Assembly: GCF_030345335.1 (NCBI RefSeq)
Contig: NZ_JAPVRC010000001.1
Location: forward strand, 806,001 to 870,000
Source: Halobacillus campisalis
Lineage (GTDB): Bacteria > Bacillota > Bacilli > Bacillales > Halobacillaceae
Length of the DNA: 64,000 bases
Reading direction: 5' to 3'
Below are positions 18,308 to 26,857 of the stretch, one piece after another. Position 1 is the stretch's first letter. Every line of letters starts with the position of its first letter. The notes under the pieces are model-generated. The model was not told the origin of the DNA and searched no databases. It saw nothing but the letters and a program-made list of their open reading frames with translations. Made by a program: the position numbers and the translations under genes.

Positions 18308-18653
18308 GAAAAAGCACACATTTCTGTTAGTACCCTGACTCGCATCCCAATTTTCAAATGTTGCGAGCCCTTTTTATAAAGCTCTATAACCGAAAGAATG
18401 AAGGGGTAAAACACGCTTCTTCTGAGTGAAAGTAGTTCTTTTTCTCACGTAACGTACTTCGCATTGGTGATTGGAGCGATCTACCTTTTTATAAAAGCGA
18501 AAGCGCTTAGTTCTGAGCTGCCGGAGATAAAAGAAACACGAAGTACATAGTGATTCGATGCCGACTTACAAACTCATTAGTCGCTAATCGCTATAGCTGA
18601 AGTACGCGGCTTAGATGAGAGCTCGAAAGTCTTTTTATGTCAAATGCCAAGGG

Positions 18654-18865
18654 GGTTCGTTCATTCCATTTCGTATGGGGTTGATGGGAAGCTGCGAGAC
18701 TCCCGTGGGAGAAGGATGTAGGCGAGATCCCACAGGGCTGAAAAGCCCGAGGAAGCTCGCCACTTCCCCCACAGGAAAGCGAGTAGCTTCACAGCAATCC
18801 CAGCACTCTTTATCATAACGAACCGAGATTATCTCAAAATCAAGTCTTCCACTATCCTGCCATAT
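18654..18865 (+). repeat. Structured intergenic repeat, copy E
   Basis: Outer GGTTCGTT/AACGAACC (18654-18661, 18817-18824), GAAGCT/AGCTTC (18688-18693, 18785-18790), GTGGG/CCCAC (18705-18709, 18768-18772), GGCGAG/CTCGCC (18721-18726, 18756-18761) and an apical hairpin GGGCT-GAAA-AGCCC. Its right flank (AAGTCTTCCACTATCCTGCC) recurs in copies B and F. Most similar to copy F. Confidence 0.85.
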
Positions 18866-18924
18866 TGTTGAATAACTCACTTATCAATATCAACTACCAC
18901 CTTTAACATAGCCAAAACATAAAG

Positions 18925-18955
18925 CAACAACTCCACAGCATAAGTGGAGTTGTTG
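18925..18955 (-). terminator. Terminator of moaB
   Basis: A perfect 12-bp stem CAACAACTCCAC/GTGGAGTTGTTG with 7-base loop just after the moaB stop; modest T-richness on the minus strand. Confidence 0.75.
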
Positions 18956-18957
18956 TT

Positions 18958-19470
18958 TTATAAATCCTTTCGAACTTCTCTTACAAGATGCTGAATTTCA
19001 GGGATAATCAGTTTATTCATGGCAAGCTTCACCGCACCACTTGACCCTGGCATGGCAAATATTATTGTATTGGCTGCTACGCCTGCTTCCGCTCTAGACA
19101 AAATCGCGGCTGACCCAATATCCTCGGTGTAGCTCAGCATTCGGAATATTTCTCCGAACCCCGGCAGCCCCTTATCAAATAAGGGGGTGACACTTTCTAT
19201 AGTAACATCCCTCGCGGCTACTCCAGTCCCCCCGTTGATTAAAATGGCATCTACATCATTCCGTTCCATTCCATGGCGGACAGCAGCTTTGATTTTTAAT
19301 TTATCATCGATTACAATCATATGATCCTTGACGACGTGGTTATCTTCTTGAAGGGCGTCGCTGATGTAAGCCCCGCTTTTATCCGTTTCCTTCGTTCGTG
19401 TGTCACTTACCGTAATAACCATACACTGCACAATATCCGGTGCTTCTTTTTTATGCTCTTCTACAGACAC
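18958..19470 (-). CDS. moaB: MoaB molybdopterin adenylyltransferase-type protein
   Basis: 170 aa MoaB/Mog fold. Motifs VITVSDTRT near residue 18-26 and INGGTGVAARDVTIE (about 78-92), the MPT-binding loop, plus an AMPGSSGAVKLA segment near 140. GTG start at 19470 shares one base with the upstream EcsC-family stop (TAGTG), with AGAAGGGGG upstream: translational coupling. No other molybdenum cofactor genes are in the window. Confidence 0.93.
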   Translation of the reverse strand: MSVEEHKKEAPDIVQCMVITVSDTRTKETDKSGAYISDALQEDNHVVKDHMIVIDDKLKIKAAVRHGMERNDVDAILINGGTGVAARDVTIESVTPLFDKGLPGFGEIFRMLSYTEDIGSAAILSRAEAGVAANTIIFAMPGSSGAVKLAMNKLIIPEIQHLVREVRKDL

Positions 19471-20294
19471 TATACTTCCCCCTTCTCCATAAGGTGTCGG
19501 TACTGATAAAACTTCGTAGCGAATTCCGAAACTCTTTTCGTAAGATTATAATTAGACTGAGCTCCAATCGCAACACTCACTAAAGGTATTCCTTGAAAGA
19601 GCTTCTTTCTAAACATTAAAATGAACAACGACTTGAATACTTGTTTCAAAGGCTGTTCAATCCAGGTTGATTCTGTGAGCCGGTCATCTCCTTCATAAAT
19701 GAATGGAAGACTATTTGTTCCAATTTCTTCGATTAATTCATCCCATGCCTTTGCTTGCATTCTCTTTGGCAACGTCGCCGCATGAAATACTTTCAGTGAA
19801 ATCATCATTTCGTAAGGGTGGTTCATCTCATAACCGAAAGTAAGCCCAACTAATTGAATCGTCCGGAGATTCATCCCCATCATCAGAGGGAAGTCAACCC
19901 CCAGTAGTACGAGCCCTCCTGTACCTGTCAATCCTCCTTGGGCAAATGAATAAAGCCGGCTGCGCGCTGTTTGTTGATCAGCTATGTAAGTCAATTGATC
20001 AATTGTCAGCTTTTTCATATCTTCCATCTGTTTCATATCCTCTTGAAAAATCCGGCCAACAGTTAATATCCGTTCTCTTGCATCCATTTGAAAGTTAGTC
20101 CCCTGCAGAAAAGCATGTGTATGAAATAACCAATCATCAAGTTTCGAAAAGAATTTCTCCTGCCATTCAGGACTGATTTGATTAAAAGAATCTTGAACCC
20201 AGTCTGAATAAACCATCTCGAAATCATTCGCCTCATAACTGATCTGACGTTTGCGCCATTTCTCGATATTTTCAAGTACTCTTTTTGTAGACAA
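19470..20294 (-). CDS. EcsC family protein
   Basis: 274 aa. The start is taken as TTG at 20294, with AAGGAGTG 6 bases before; an in-frame GTG three codons earlier overlaps that RBS. EcsC family features: the central Gly-rich hydrophobic stretch GGLTGTGGLVLLGVDFPLMM (about residues 125-145) and a second hydrophobic run around 235. Membrane association is likely. Biochemical role unknown. Coupled to moaB by a TAGTG overlap. Confidence 0.8.
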   Translation of the reverse strand: MSTKRVLENIEKWRKRQISYEANDFEMVYSDWVQDSFNQISPEWQEKFFSKLDDWLFHTHAFLQGTNFQMDARERILTVGRIFQEDMKQMEDMKKLTIDQLTYIADQQTARSRLYSFAQGGLTGTGGLVLLGVDFPLMMGMNLRTIQLVGLTFGYEMNHPYEMMISLKVFHAATLPKRMQAKAWDELIEEIGTNSLPFIYEGDDRLTESTWIEQPLKQVFKSLFILMFRKKLFQGIPLVSVAIGAQSNYNLTKRVSEFATKFYQYRHLMEKGEV

Positions 20295-20469
20295 AGGAAC
20301 CACTCCTTTATTCTTTCACTTATTCCTATTGTATCCATAATATGAAAAGTTGAACATGGAGTGAAGGGTTTCTTTAACTTAAAATCTAAATCTATGTTAA
20401 TTGAAATCTTAAATTTGTTACAAGATAGTTATTCAACTGGATGACAGGATTTCAAGATAAACGAGGTTC

Positions 20470-20560
20470 GTTGCCGTATTAGGAGTCAGGGGGGTGGGAA
20501 TCTACTCGCTTTCCTTCCGCCCCTAAACTCGCACTATGTCTCCAAACTACGTCTTAAATA
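20470..20560 (-). repeat. Truncated copy G of the structured repeat
   Basis: From GGTTCGTTGCCGTATT (starting at about 20466) to CTACTCGCTTTCC it matches the reverse complement of the right half of copy F at 48341-48560, then breaks off; the GTGGGA and GGTGAG arms and the apical hairpin are missing. A decayed copy. Confidence 0.65.
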
Positions 20561-20573
20561 TAAGAAAGCTTCT

Positions 20574-20610
20574 ATAAAAAAACAGGTCAGCTTCGATGAG
20601 CTGACCTGTT
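20574..20610 (-). terminator. Terminator of ackA
   Basis: A perfect 12-bp stem AACAGGTCAGCT/AGCTGACCTGTT, 6-base loop, followed on the minus strand by a run of seven T. Confidence 0.92.
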
Positions 20611-20616
20611 TTAGGA

Positions 20617-21804
20617 TTACAATCCTTTTTCTACTGTATCACGTGCTATCATAACTTCCTCATTTGTAGGAATAATCATAACTTTAACAGGAGAGTGCGG
20701 ATAGTTGACGAAAGCTTCTTTTCCACGAACCTGGTTAAGAGAAGGATCCCAGTAAACTCCCATGAATTCAAGTCCTTTAAGGACACGTTCACGAATAGAA
20801 ATACTATTTTCACCTACACCCGCCGTGAAAATAATTCCGTCAATTCCATGCATACGGGATGCGTAAGAACCGATATATTTGTGGATACGATTAGCAAACA
20901 CTTCCAAAGCTAATTCTGCACGCTCGTCCCCTTCTCCTGCTTTCTCCTGTATGTCACGAAGATCACTTGAGAAACCAGAAAGAGCAAGCATACCACTTTC
21001 TTTATTTAGAACGTTCATGACTTCCGCTGCTGATTTACCTGTCTTCTCCATAATGAAAGGAATCAAGGCTGGATCAATGTTACCAGAACGAGTTCCCATC
21101 GTAACCCCAGCCAATGGAGTGAAGCCCATGGAAGTATCAATCGATTTTCCGCCTTCGATGGCAGCGATACTTGCTCCATTACCCAGGTGACAAGAAAGCA
21201 GACGCAGTTGATCTACTGGACGACCGAGCATTTCAGCTGCACGTTCAGAGACATATTTGTGAGAAGTACCGTGAAAACCGTATTTACGGATTCCGTAGTC
21301 TTCATAATATTCGTATGGAAGACTATACAAATAAGATTGCTCCGGCATTGTTTGGTGAAAGGCTGTATCGAAAATTGCAACATGCGGAACGTTTGGAAGT
21401 ACTTCACGGAACGCACGGATTCCTGTCAAGTTAGCAGGGTTATGAAGAGGGGCCAGGTCAGAAACATCCTCTATTTCCTGGATGACTTCATCCGTAATCA
21501 AAACTGACTCACTGAACTTTTCACCGCCGTGGACGACACGGTGGCCCACTCCATCAATTTCATCCAGTGATTGAATAATCCCATGAGCTGTAAGCTTTTC
21601 TAGAAGCATTTTAACAGCTACCGCGTGGTCTTCGATATTTGTGACCGTTTTATCTTTTTCTTCATCAAACTCAATAGTAAATACAGAATCTTGTATACCG
21701 ATTCGTTCAACTAATCCTTTAGTAACGACGGTCTCTTCAGGCATTTCAATTAATTGAAACTTCAAAGAAGAACTGCCTGCATTGATTGCAAGAATATTAT
21801 TCAA
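20617..21804 (-). CDS. ackA: Acetate kinase
   Basis: 395 aa. Converts acetyl phosphate + ADP to acetate + ATP in overflow metabolism. Motifs: [11 protein letters not shown] at the N terminus, the catalytic Arg region GHRVVHGG (about residue 87), HLGNGAS near 206 and [10 protein letters not shown] near 240. Start TTG at 21804 with AAGGGG before. Downstream of ytxK as in B. subtilis, with its own promoter and an upstream cre. Confidence 0.97.
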   Translation of the reverse strand: MNNILAINAGSSSLKFQLIEMPEETVVTKGLVERIGIQDSVFTIEFDEEKDKTVTNIEDHAVAVKMLLEKLTAHGIIQSLDEIDGVGHRVVHGGEKFSESVLITDEVIQEIEDVSDLAPLHNPANLTGIRAFREVLPNVPHVAIFDTAFHQTMPEQSYLYSLPYEYYEDYGIRKYGFHGTSHKYVSERAAEMLGRPVDQLRLLSCHLGNGASIAAIEGGKSIDTSMGFTPLAGVTMGTRSGNIDPALIPFIMEKTGKSAAEVMNVLNKESGMLALSGFSSDLRDIQEKAGEGDERAELALEVFANRIHKYIGSYASRMHGIDGIIFTAGVGENSISIRERVLKGLEFMGVYWDPSLNQVRGKEAFVNYPHSPVKVMIIPTNEEVMIARDTVEKGL

Positions 21805-21851
21805 CGTTGTTCATCCCCTTAATTATAGGTTCGCATCTTTCTACCATTACC

Positions 21852-21880
21852 ATTTAATCACCCGCACCAGCCAATTTCAA
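21852..21880 (-). promoter_or_regulatory. ackA promoter
   Basis: Minus strand TTGAAA (21875-21880), 17-bp spacer, TTAAAT (21852-21857), about 50 bp before the ackA start. Confidence 0.6.
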
Positions 21881-21893
21881 GGTCTAACCCATT

Positions 21894-21907
21894 TGATAAC
21901 GTTTACT
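21894..21907 (-). promoter_or_regulatory. CcpA cre site upstream of ackA
   Basis: Minus strand AGTAAACGTTATCA matches TGWAANCGNTNWCA at all but the first base. Its centre is about 55 bp upstream of the inferred transcription start, the position where CcpA activates ackA in B. subtilis (about -57). ccpA is at 43957-44958. Confidence 0.75.
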
Positions 21908-21926
21908 TGTTATATTTTTTATTTTC

Positions 21927-22919
21927 TCACAATTTTGTCGTTTTATAATCTTCAAACCATTGATTCATCTGAGCTAGAATATCAGACATGGCATTCGGAT
22001 TTTTAAAGGATGGAAGCTTTACAAGCAAGGCTTGTTTAGGCGGCTTCGTTTCTTTCCCTTTTTTCTGCAGGATCAAGATGCTTTTGCCGTGTTTCTCGTC
22101 TTTAAATAAAGAATCGGACAATTGCAGCATCCCTACAATATGAGCTTCTTCCCGCAGGTACTCGTTCAGTTTTTGTGACTGATCACTATCGAACAAGAAA
22201 TTAGGGACGATAAACATAAGGTAGCCGCCTTCTTTTGTGTAATTCAATCCCTGTTCAATAAACAGATGATGTGCGTAAGAATGCTCTTGCTCTGCTTTCA
22301 GTTTATAATCAGCCGCTTGCACTTCATCAGGATAATAGCCAACAGGGAGATCGGAAAAAACAAAATCGACAGGTTCCATCAAAAATGGCCTCAGACTGTC
22401 TTGGTGGAAAAATTCTATTTCATTTTTTTGGAGGTTGGCATTGGCCACGGCCAGCTGTATCAATGTTTGATCCACTTCACTGCCAAATGCCGCGACTTCC
22501 ATGTCCAGCTGATTCATAACCGAAGTCATAAGGTTTCCGGTTCCAGCTGCAGGGTCAAAGATTTTGATAGCATCGCTGCCTTCTAATAGTTTTGATGCGA
22601 CATATCCCATAAACATAGCAACGGAATCGGGGGTTATTAAGTGCTGCTGCTGGGTAGCACCCTTCATCCCTTTAAGAATAGATAGCTGAACGGCTTTTCT
22701 TATCTCTTCTTTTTCATAATCTTCCCGGTTCACTTTAACAAGTTCATTAGTGAGCTTCGTTTGAAGGGATTCTTCAATATCATCAAAAGGCTGCCCATTA
22801 AACAGTGTATCTAAAGTTTCTGCTAAGGCTTCTAGATAAGTGACGTTCATATCCTGCTCTACGATTGTGGCTGTTCCATCAATCCAAGTAAATAATTTTT
22901 CAACCTTTTCCTGATTCAT
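21927..22919 (-). CDS. ytxK: Class I SAM-dependent methyltransferase YtxK
   Basis: 330 aa with the N6-adenine DNA methylase fold: SAM-binding motif FDPAAGTGNLM (about residues 120-130), an acidic EVD at 142, and a motif IV-like DLPVGYY (about 193-199) in the position of the NPPY/DPPY motif; it is not a canonical NPPY, so base methylation is uncertain. An N-terminal helical region precedes it. No restriction or specificity gene is nearby. Gene order ytxK-ackA as in B. subtilis. Confidence 0.88.
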   Translation of the reverse strand: MNQEKVEKLFTWIDGTATIVEQDMNVTYLEALAETLDTLFNGQPFDDIEESLQTKLTNELVKVNREDYEKEEIRKAVQLSILKGMKGATQQQHLITPDSVAMFMGYVASKLLEGSDAIKIFDPAAGTGNLMTSVMNQLDMEVAAFGSEVDQTLIQLAVANANLQKNEIEFFHQDSLRPFLMEPVDFVFSDLPVGYYPDEVQAADYKLKAEQEHSYAHHLFIEQGLNYTKEGGYLMFIVPNFLFDSDQSQKLNEYLREEAHIVGMLQLSDSLFKDEKHGKSILILQKKGKETKPPKQALLVKLPSFKNPNAMSDILAQMNQWFEDYKTTKL

Positions 22920-23151
22920 CGTGGTCCTCCTATTTCATTGAAAAGGACGCTATTGTCAACAACACAACTTGCGCCCCATCAGTCTTTTATTTACGATCTT
23001 TTCTTCTTTTACCTTAACGGATAACGCAGGCTTATACAACATTTCACTATATTTGAAATAAAAACAAATGTAAAGGCAAGAGGCAGATGCTATCTATTAC
23101 ATATGCTAGATGATAAAATACAAACAGAAACCGTTATTAGGAGGAATTATG

Positions 23152-23955
23152 ATGTCAAATCAACGTAGAAATCTTTATTTTTACTATCACCCTAATGAAT
23201 ACTTAAACGAGCAATTACAACCTTTGTTTGAATTAGCAAAAGAAAATGACTTTGAAATCGTAGGAAATCCCAGTGATGCCAATATCATCATTTCCGTCGG
23301 AGGAGATGGCACCTTTCTCCAAGCTGTAAGAAAAACAGGTTTTCGCCAGGACTGTCTTTATGTCGGAATCCGCAGTAAAGATGAAGCCGGTTTATACTGT
23401 GATTTTGATTTAACTAACTTTAACGAAATGGTTGATTCTATGCTTAATGCAGAGCTTGAAGTCCGCCGCTTTCCTGTGATTGAAACGACGATCAATGACG
23501 AATCAAGCTTCTACTGCCTGAATGAATGCAGTGTCCGCTCAACGTTGATCAAGTCGATAGTGATCGATGTTTATATAGATGATATCCACTTTGAAACGTT
23601 CCGAGGAGATGGACTGATTGTAGCAACTCCTACAGGAAGCACGGGCTATAATAAATCGACTAAAGGAGCTGTCGTCGATCCAAAGCTTCCATGCTTTCAG
23701 GTAAGTGAGCTGGCCTCTTTGAACAATAATCGTTATCGTACATTGGGATCTTCCTTTATCCTTGGGCCAAATCGTAAATTAAAGCTGCACGTTTTACAGG
23801 ATGGGAATGACTTTCCGTTAGTCGGAATGGATAATGAAGCATACTCCATCAGAAATATTCGCGATGTAACTATTCGCTTGAGCGATAAAGAAGTCAAAAC
23901 AGTTAAACTAAAAAATAATTCATACTGGGAACGAGTACAACGGACCTTTTTATAA
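23152..23955 (+). CDS. nadK: NAD kinase (second Bacillus type, PpnK-B)
   Basis: 267 aa, equal to the B. subtilis YtdI-type NAD kinase. Makes NADP+ from NAD+ and ATP. Seen: SVGGDGTFLQAV with the GGDG motif (about residues 45-56), the NE/D motif in YCLNECSV (about 120), and ATPTGSTGYNKS (about 160-171). The ATG at 23152 is chosen for its 7-base distance from AGGAGG; another in-frame ATG lies 3 bases upstream. Followed by a strong terminator. Confidence 0.93.
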   Translation: MSNQRRNLYFYYHPNEYLNEQLQPLFELAKENDFEIVGNPSDANIIISVGGDGTFLQAVRKTGFRQDCLYVGIRSKDEAGLYCDFDLTNFNEMVDSMLNAELEVRRFPVIETTINDESSFYCLNECSVRSTLIKSIVIDVYIDDIHFETFRGDGLIVATPTGSTGYNKSTKGAVVDPKLPCFQVSELASLNNNRYRTLGSSFILGPNRKLKLHVLQDGNDFPLVGMDNEAYSIRNIRDVTIRLSDKEVKTVKLKNNSYWERVQRTFL

Positions 23956-23961
23956 AAGCCC

Positions 23962-23992
23962 AAAAAGCCAGCCTTATCCTGGCTGGCTTTTT
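23962..23992. terminator. Bidirectional terminator between nadK and ytcJ-like gene
   Basis: AAAAAGCCAGCC/GGCTGGCTTTTT with 7-base loop between convergent genes. Confidence 0.92.
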
Positions 23993-23994
23993 CC

Positions 23995-25584
23995 TTACGT
24001 CCTCTGATACATGACCTCTCCATCAACTACCGTCATGTTAACCGTTGCATCAGCAAGCTCATATGGTTTTAAAGTAAATAAATCTCGATCAAGTATTGTA
24101 AAATCAGCTATATACCCTTCCGCAATTATGCCTTGCCTATGCTCTTCACTGATAGCGTAGGCACTTCCTTTCGTATATAGCGAAATAGCTTCATATACAG
24201 AAAGCCTTTCTTCCGCTTGATATACTTCATTATCATAGGCAGCTCTTCGATCGACGGCTGCTCTTATTCCCAGCAGAGGATTAACTTCCTCGATCGGAGC
24301 GTCTGACCCTCCTGCACAGGCAATTCCTGCATCCAATAAGGTCTTCCAAGAGTAGGAACTCTTTAACCTCACCTGCCCTAATCGATTGATTACCCATGGA
24401 AAATCAGAAGACACAAATGTCGGTTGTATATCTAATGAGATGTTCAACTTTCTTAACTTTTCAATAAGCGTCTGGCTTAATATTTGAGCATGAATTAACC
24501 TGTCCCTATCTCCCGTTTGCAAAGGATACTCCATAACTGCATCAACCACCGCTTCAGCAGCTGCGTCTCCGATCGCGTGGACAGCTATGGGCATGTTGCG
24601 CTTCCTGGCTTTCCTGACAAGTTCAAACAATTCTTGTTTTGAGTGCATTGGTACCCCTTTGTTTCCCCTATCATCTGCGTAATCTTCGGACAGCCAAGCT
24701 GTCCTGCCTCCAAGAGCTCCATCGGAGAAAATCTTCATAGCCCCTAGCTGAACGAATTCCTTTCCTTTTTTAAAGCCTAAACCTTCTTTGTCCATAGAAT
24801 CGATTACTCCATGGTGAACCAAAAGATGGGCTCTGAACTTCATATCCTTCCCATTGATCACTTCATAGAAAGCGTTTAAAGTTTTTTTGAATCCACCGTA
24901 ATAATTCAAGTCTTCTGTGTGACCGCCTACAAGCCCATAAGCATGCATATCGCGTACAGCAAGCTCAGTCGCCTTATTTAAGTATTCTGGTGTTACAGCT
25001 GGCATCGCTTGTTTAATTAATTCCTGGGCCTGATCATGGAAGTACCCTGTCAGTTGATCGTTTTCATCCCGGACGATAACGCCTCCCTGAGGGTTCTCAG
25101 TTTCTGAAGTTATACCTGCTGACTCTATAGCTTTCGTATTAGCTAACAGCGCATGTCGACATACTCTCGTCAGCATCATAGGGTGATGTTTAGAAATCTC
25201 ATCGAGCTCATCTTTATGGATGATCCTTTTATCCTGCCATTGGTTTTCATTCCACCCATCACCAATGATCCATTCTCCAGGCTCTAATTGCTCAGCATGC
25301 TGCTTAAGTGCCTGTAAGACTTCTTCAGCCGATTTCATAAAGGTCAGGTCCAATCGCATCAGCCGTTCTCCATGTCCGATGATATGAAGGTGGCTGTCTG
25401 TAAACCCTGGGTACATGACGGAGCCTTTCAGATCGTTCTCCCGCGTAATTTCATTCTTATATTCACTGTAAAGCTCCTGGGTATCACCCGCTGCATGAAT
25501 CAATCCATTATTAGTGATGACCGCTTCTACCCATTCGCCTTCTTTTTTCATTGTATAAATTTTTCCTCCATACCATAATTCCAC
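23995..25584 (-). CDS. ytcJ: YtcJ-like amidohydrolase
   Basis: 529 aa amidohydrolase of the YtcJ/NfdA type. Metal-binding motif GFTDSHLHIIGHG (about residues 59-71), a large insertion domain, HAIGDAAAE (about 343), HAQIL (about 370), and SDAPIEEVNPL (about 428) with the catalytic Asp. Start GTG with AAGGGG upstream. Substrate unknown. Shares a terminator with the convergent NAD kinase gene. Confidence 0.9.
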   Translation of the reverse strand: MELWYGGKIYTMKKEGEWVEAVITNNGLIHAAGDTQELYSEYKNEITRENDLKGSVMYPGFTDSHLHIIGHGERLMRLDLTFMKSAEEVLQALKQHAEQLEPGEWIIGDGWNENQWQDKRIIHKDELDEISKHHPMMLTRVCRHALLANTKAIESAGITSETENPQGGVIVRDENDQLTGYFHDQAQELIKQAMPAVTPEYLNKATELAVRDMHAYGLVGGHTEDLNYYGGFKKTLNAFYEVINGKDMKFRAHLLVHHGVIDSMDKEGLGFKKGKEFVQLGAMKIFSDGALGGRTAWLSEDYADDRGNKGVPMHSKQELFELVRKARKRNMPIAVHAIGDAAAEAVVDAVMEYPLQTGDRDRLIHAQILSQTLIEKLRKLNISLDIQPTFVSSDFPWVINRLGQVRLKSSYSWKTLLDAGIACAGGSDAPIEEVNPLLGIRAAVDRRAAYDNEVYQAEERLSVYEAISLYTKGSAYAISEEHRQGIIAEGYIADFTILDRDLFTLKPYELADATVNMTVVDGEVMYQRT

Positions 25585-25613
25585 CTTATATACCCCTTCC
25601 CGTAATCAGAATA

Positions 25614-25641
25614 AAACCCACTATACAAGTATAGTGAGTTT
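25614..25641 (-). terminator. Terminator of nifS-thiI operon
   Basis: A 13-bp stem with one mismatch around CACTATAC/GTATAGTG, 2-base loop gap, then TTTTAT on the minus strand, 12 bp after thiI. Confidence 0.75.
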
Positions 25642-25652
25642 AATTAATCTTA

Positions 25653-26855
25653 TTATAGCAAATCGTCGAATTCACCCGTTGTTTTTTGCCTGGCTCTAAC
25701 CTCCACCATCTCCGTTTGTTCAATAGCTTCAGTCAGTTCTTTTTCAAAATCTACATTAGATTCGTAATAGTTAGCATTCTCACGAGTTGGCTTCGTCTTA
25801 GGAGCCTTAGGAACGAAAATCGTGCAGCAATCTTCATAAGGCAGTTTGGAAATCGGATACGTTTTAATTTTTCTTGATATTTCGATAATATCCAGCTTAT
25901 CCATGGCTACAAGCGGACGGATGACTGGATAATTCGTAACATCATTTATCGCGTTCATACTCTCCATCGTTTGACTCGCTACTTGACCTAGACTTTCTCC
26001 AGTGGTCAGAGAAAGAATTTCTCTTTTCCTCGCAATTTGTTCACTCACCCTCATCATCATTCTACGCATCACGGTCATCCCATAACCTTCAGGGATTTCC
26101 TGGTGAATTTTTTGTTGAAGGGCTGTAAAGGGTACGATATGAACGTTGATCGTCTGGCCATATTTAGCCAATTCACTCGCCAAATCAAGTACTTTCTGTT
26201 TAGCACGATCACTTGTATACGGAGGGGAATGAAAGTGAATCGCTTCAAGCTGCACCCCTCTTTTCATCGTCAAGTAACCTGAAACAGGACTATCGATTCC
26301 TCCAGATAAAAGCAATAGTGATTTTCCGGTCGTTCCAACAGGCAGGCCTCCAGCTCCAGGATAATCTTGAGCTGTAATATAAGCAGCGTCATTGCGAACT
26401 TCTATCTTCAACTCTACATCCGGTTCGTGAACGTTCACCGTAACTCCATCGGTATTCGCAAGGACGTATCCCCCCACTTTGTGGTTCAAATCCTGTGATC
26501 TGATGGAGAAGCTTTTATCTGCTCTCTTTGAAGATACTTTGAAGGTTTTCGCATTGTGGGCATCCTGAAAAGCATACAAAGAAGCCTTTTTAATTTCAGT
26601 TTCTTCTTTTTCCACTTTAACAGCGAAGCTTAACGAGTGGATCCCGAAGACCTCTTGACATTCTTTCATAACAGCATGAGGGTCTTCACCGTTAAGCACT
26701 ACATACATACGGTCTCTACTTTTCTTTACCCGCGTTTCCTTGAATGGTTCCAGTTTTTTTATTAAGTGGTTTTGAAGTTTTCTTTCAAAATAATTTCTGT
26801 TTTTTCCTTTGATCGCCATCTCACCATAGCGTATTAATATTAAGTCGAACTGCAT
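25653..26855 (-). CDS. thiI: tRNA sulfurtransferase ThiI
   Basis: 400 aa: ferredoxin-like and THUMP domains (about residues 1-165) and a PP-loop ATP pyrophosphatase domain with LLLSGGIDSPVSGYL (about 180-194). Makes 4-thiouridine at tRNA position 8 and supplies sulfur for thiamine thiazole. It lacks the rhodanese extension of E. coli ThiI, as normal for Bacillus. Starts 2 bp after the partner cysteine desulfurase gene. Confidence 0.96.
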   Translation of the reverse strand: MQFDLILIRYGEMAIKGKNRNYFERKLQNHLIKKLEPFKETRVKKSRDRMYVVLNGEDPHAVMKECQEVFGIHSLSFAVKVEKEETEIKKASLYAFQDAHNAKTFKVSSKRADKSFSIRSQDLNHKVGGYVLANTDGVTVNVHEPDVELKIEVRNDAAYITAQDYPGAGGLPVGTTGKSLLLLSGGIDSPVSGYLTMKRGVQLEAIHFHSPPYTSDRAKQKVLDLASELAKYGQTINVHIVPFTALQQKIHQEIPEGYGMTVMRRMMMRVSEQIARKREILSLTTGESLGQVASQTMESMNAINDVTNYPVIRPLVAMDKLDIIEISRKIKTYPISKLPYEDCCTIFVPKAPKTKPTRENANYYESNVDFEKELTEAIEQTEMVEVRARQKTTGEFDDLL

Positions 26856-26857
26856 GT

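Larger units (their letters stand above)
18108..18957. other. 850-bp intergenic gap with two structured repeat elements
   Basis: No credible gene. It holds a minus-oriented repeat element (18159-18307), 346 bp of unassigned sequence, a plus-oriented element (18654 to about 18865) and the moaB terminator. The unassigned middle has several partial GTACTTCG/CGAAGTAC-type inverted words but nothing I can name. Confidence 0.7.
20304..20616. other. Intergenic gap with truncated repeat and ackA terminator
   Basis: About 310 bp with no gene. The middle (about 20460-20560) is a truncated repeat element; the right end is the ackA terminator. Confidence 0.6.

Noticed and set aside
18159-18865. CRISPR array
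   Set aside because: The repeats are long, few, inverted and hundreds of bases apart; no short direct repeats with uniform spacers and no cas genes.
18131-18880. Short open frames of 67-82 codons on both strands between the universal stress gene and moaB
   Set aside because: They lie in the palindromic repeat elements, have no RBS, and encode no recognisable protein. Similar ones at 33787-33978, 34309-34518 and 48411-48605 are rejected for the same reason.
21927-22919. Restriction-modification system around the N6-MTase-like YtxK
   Set aside because: No endonuclease or specificity gene nearby, and the gene order with ackA is the housekeeping ytxK-ackA pair.
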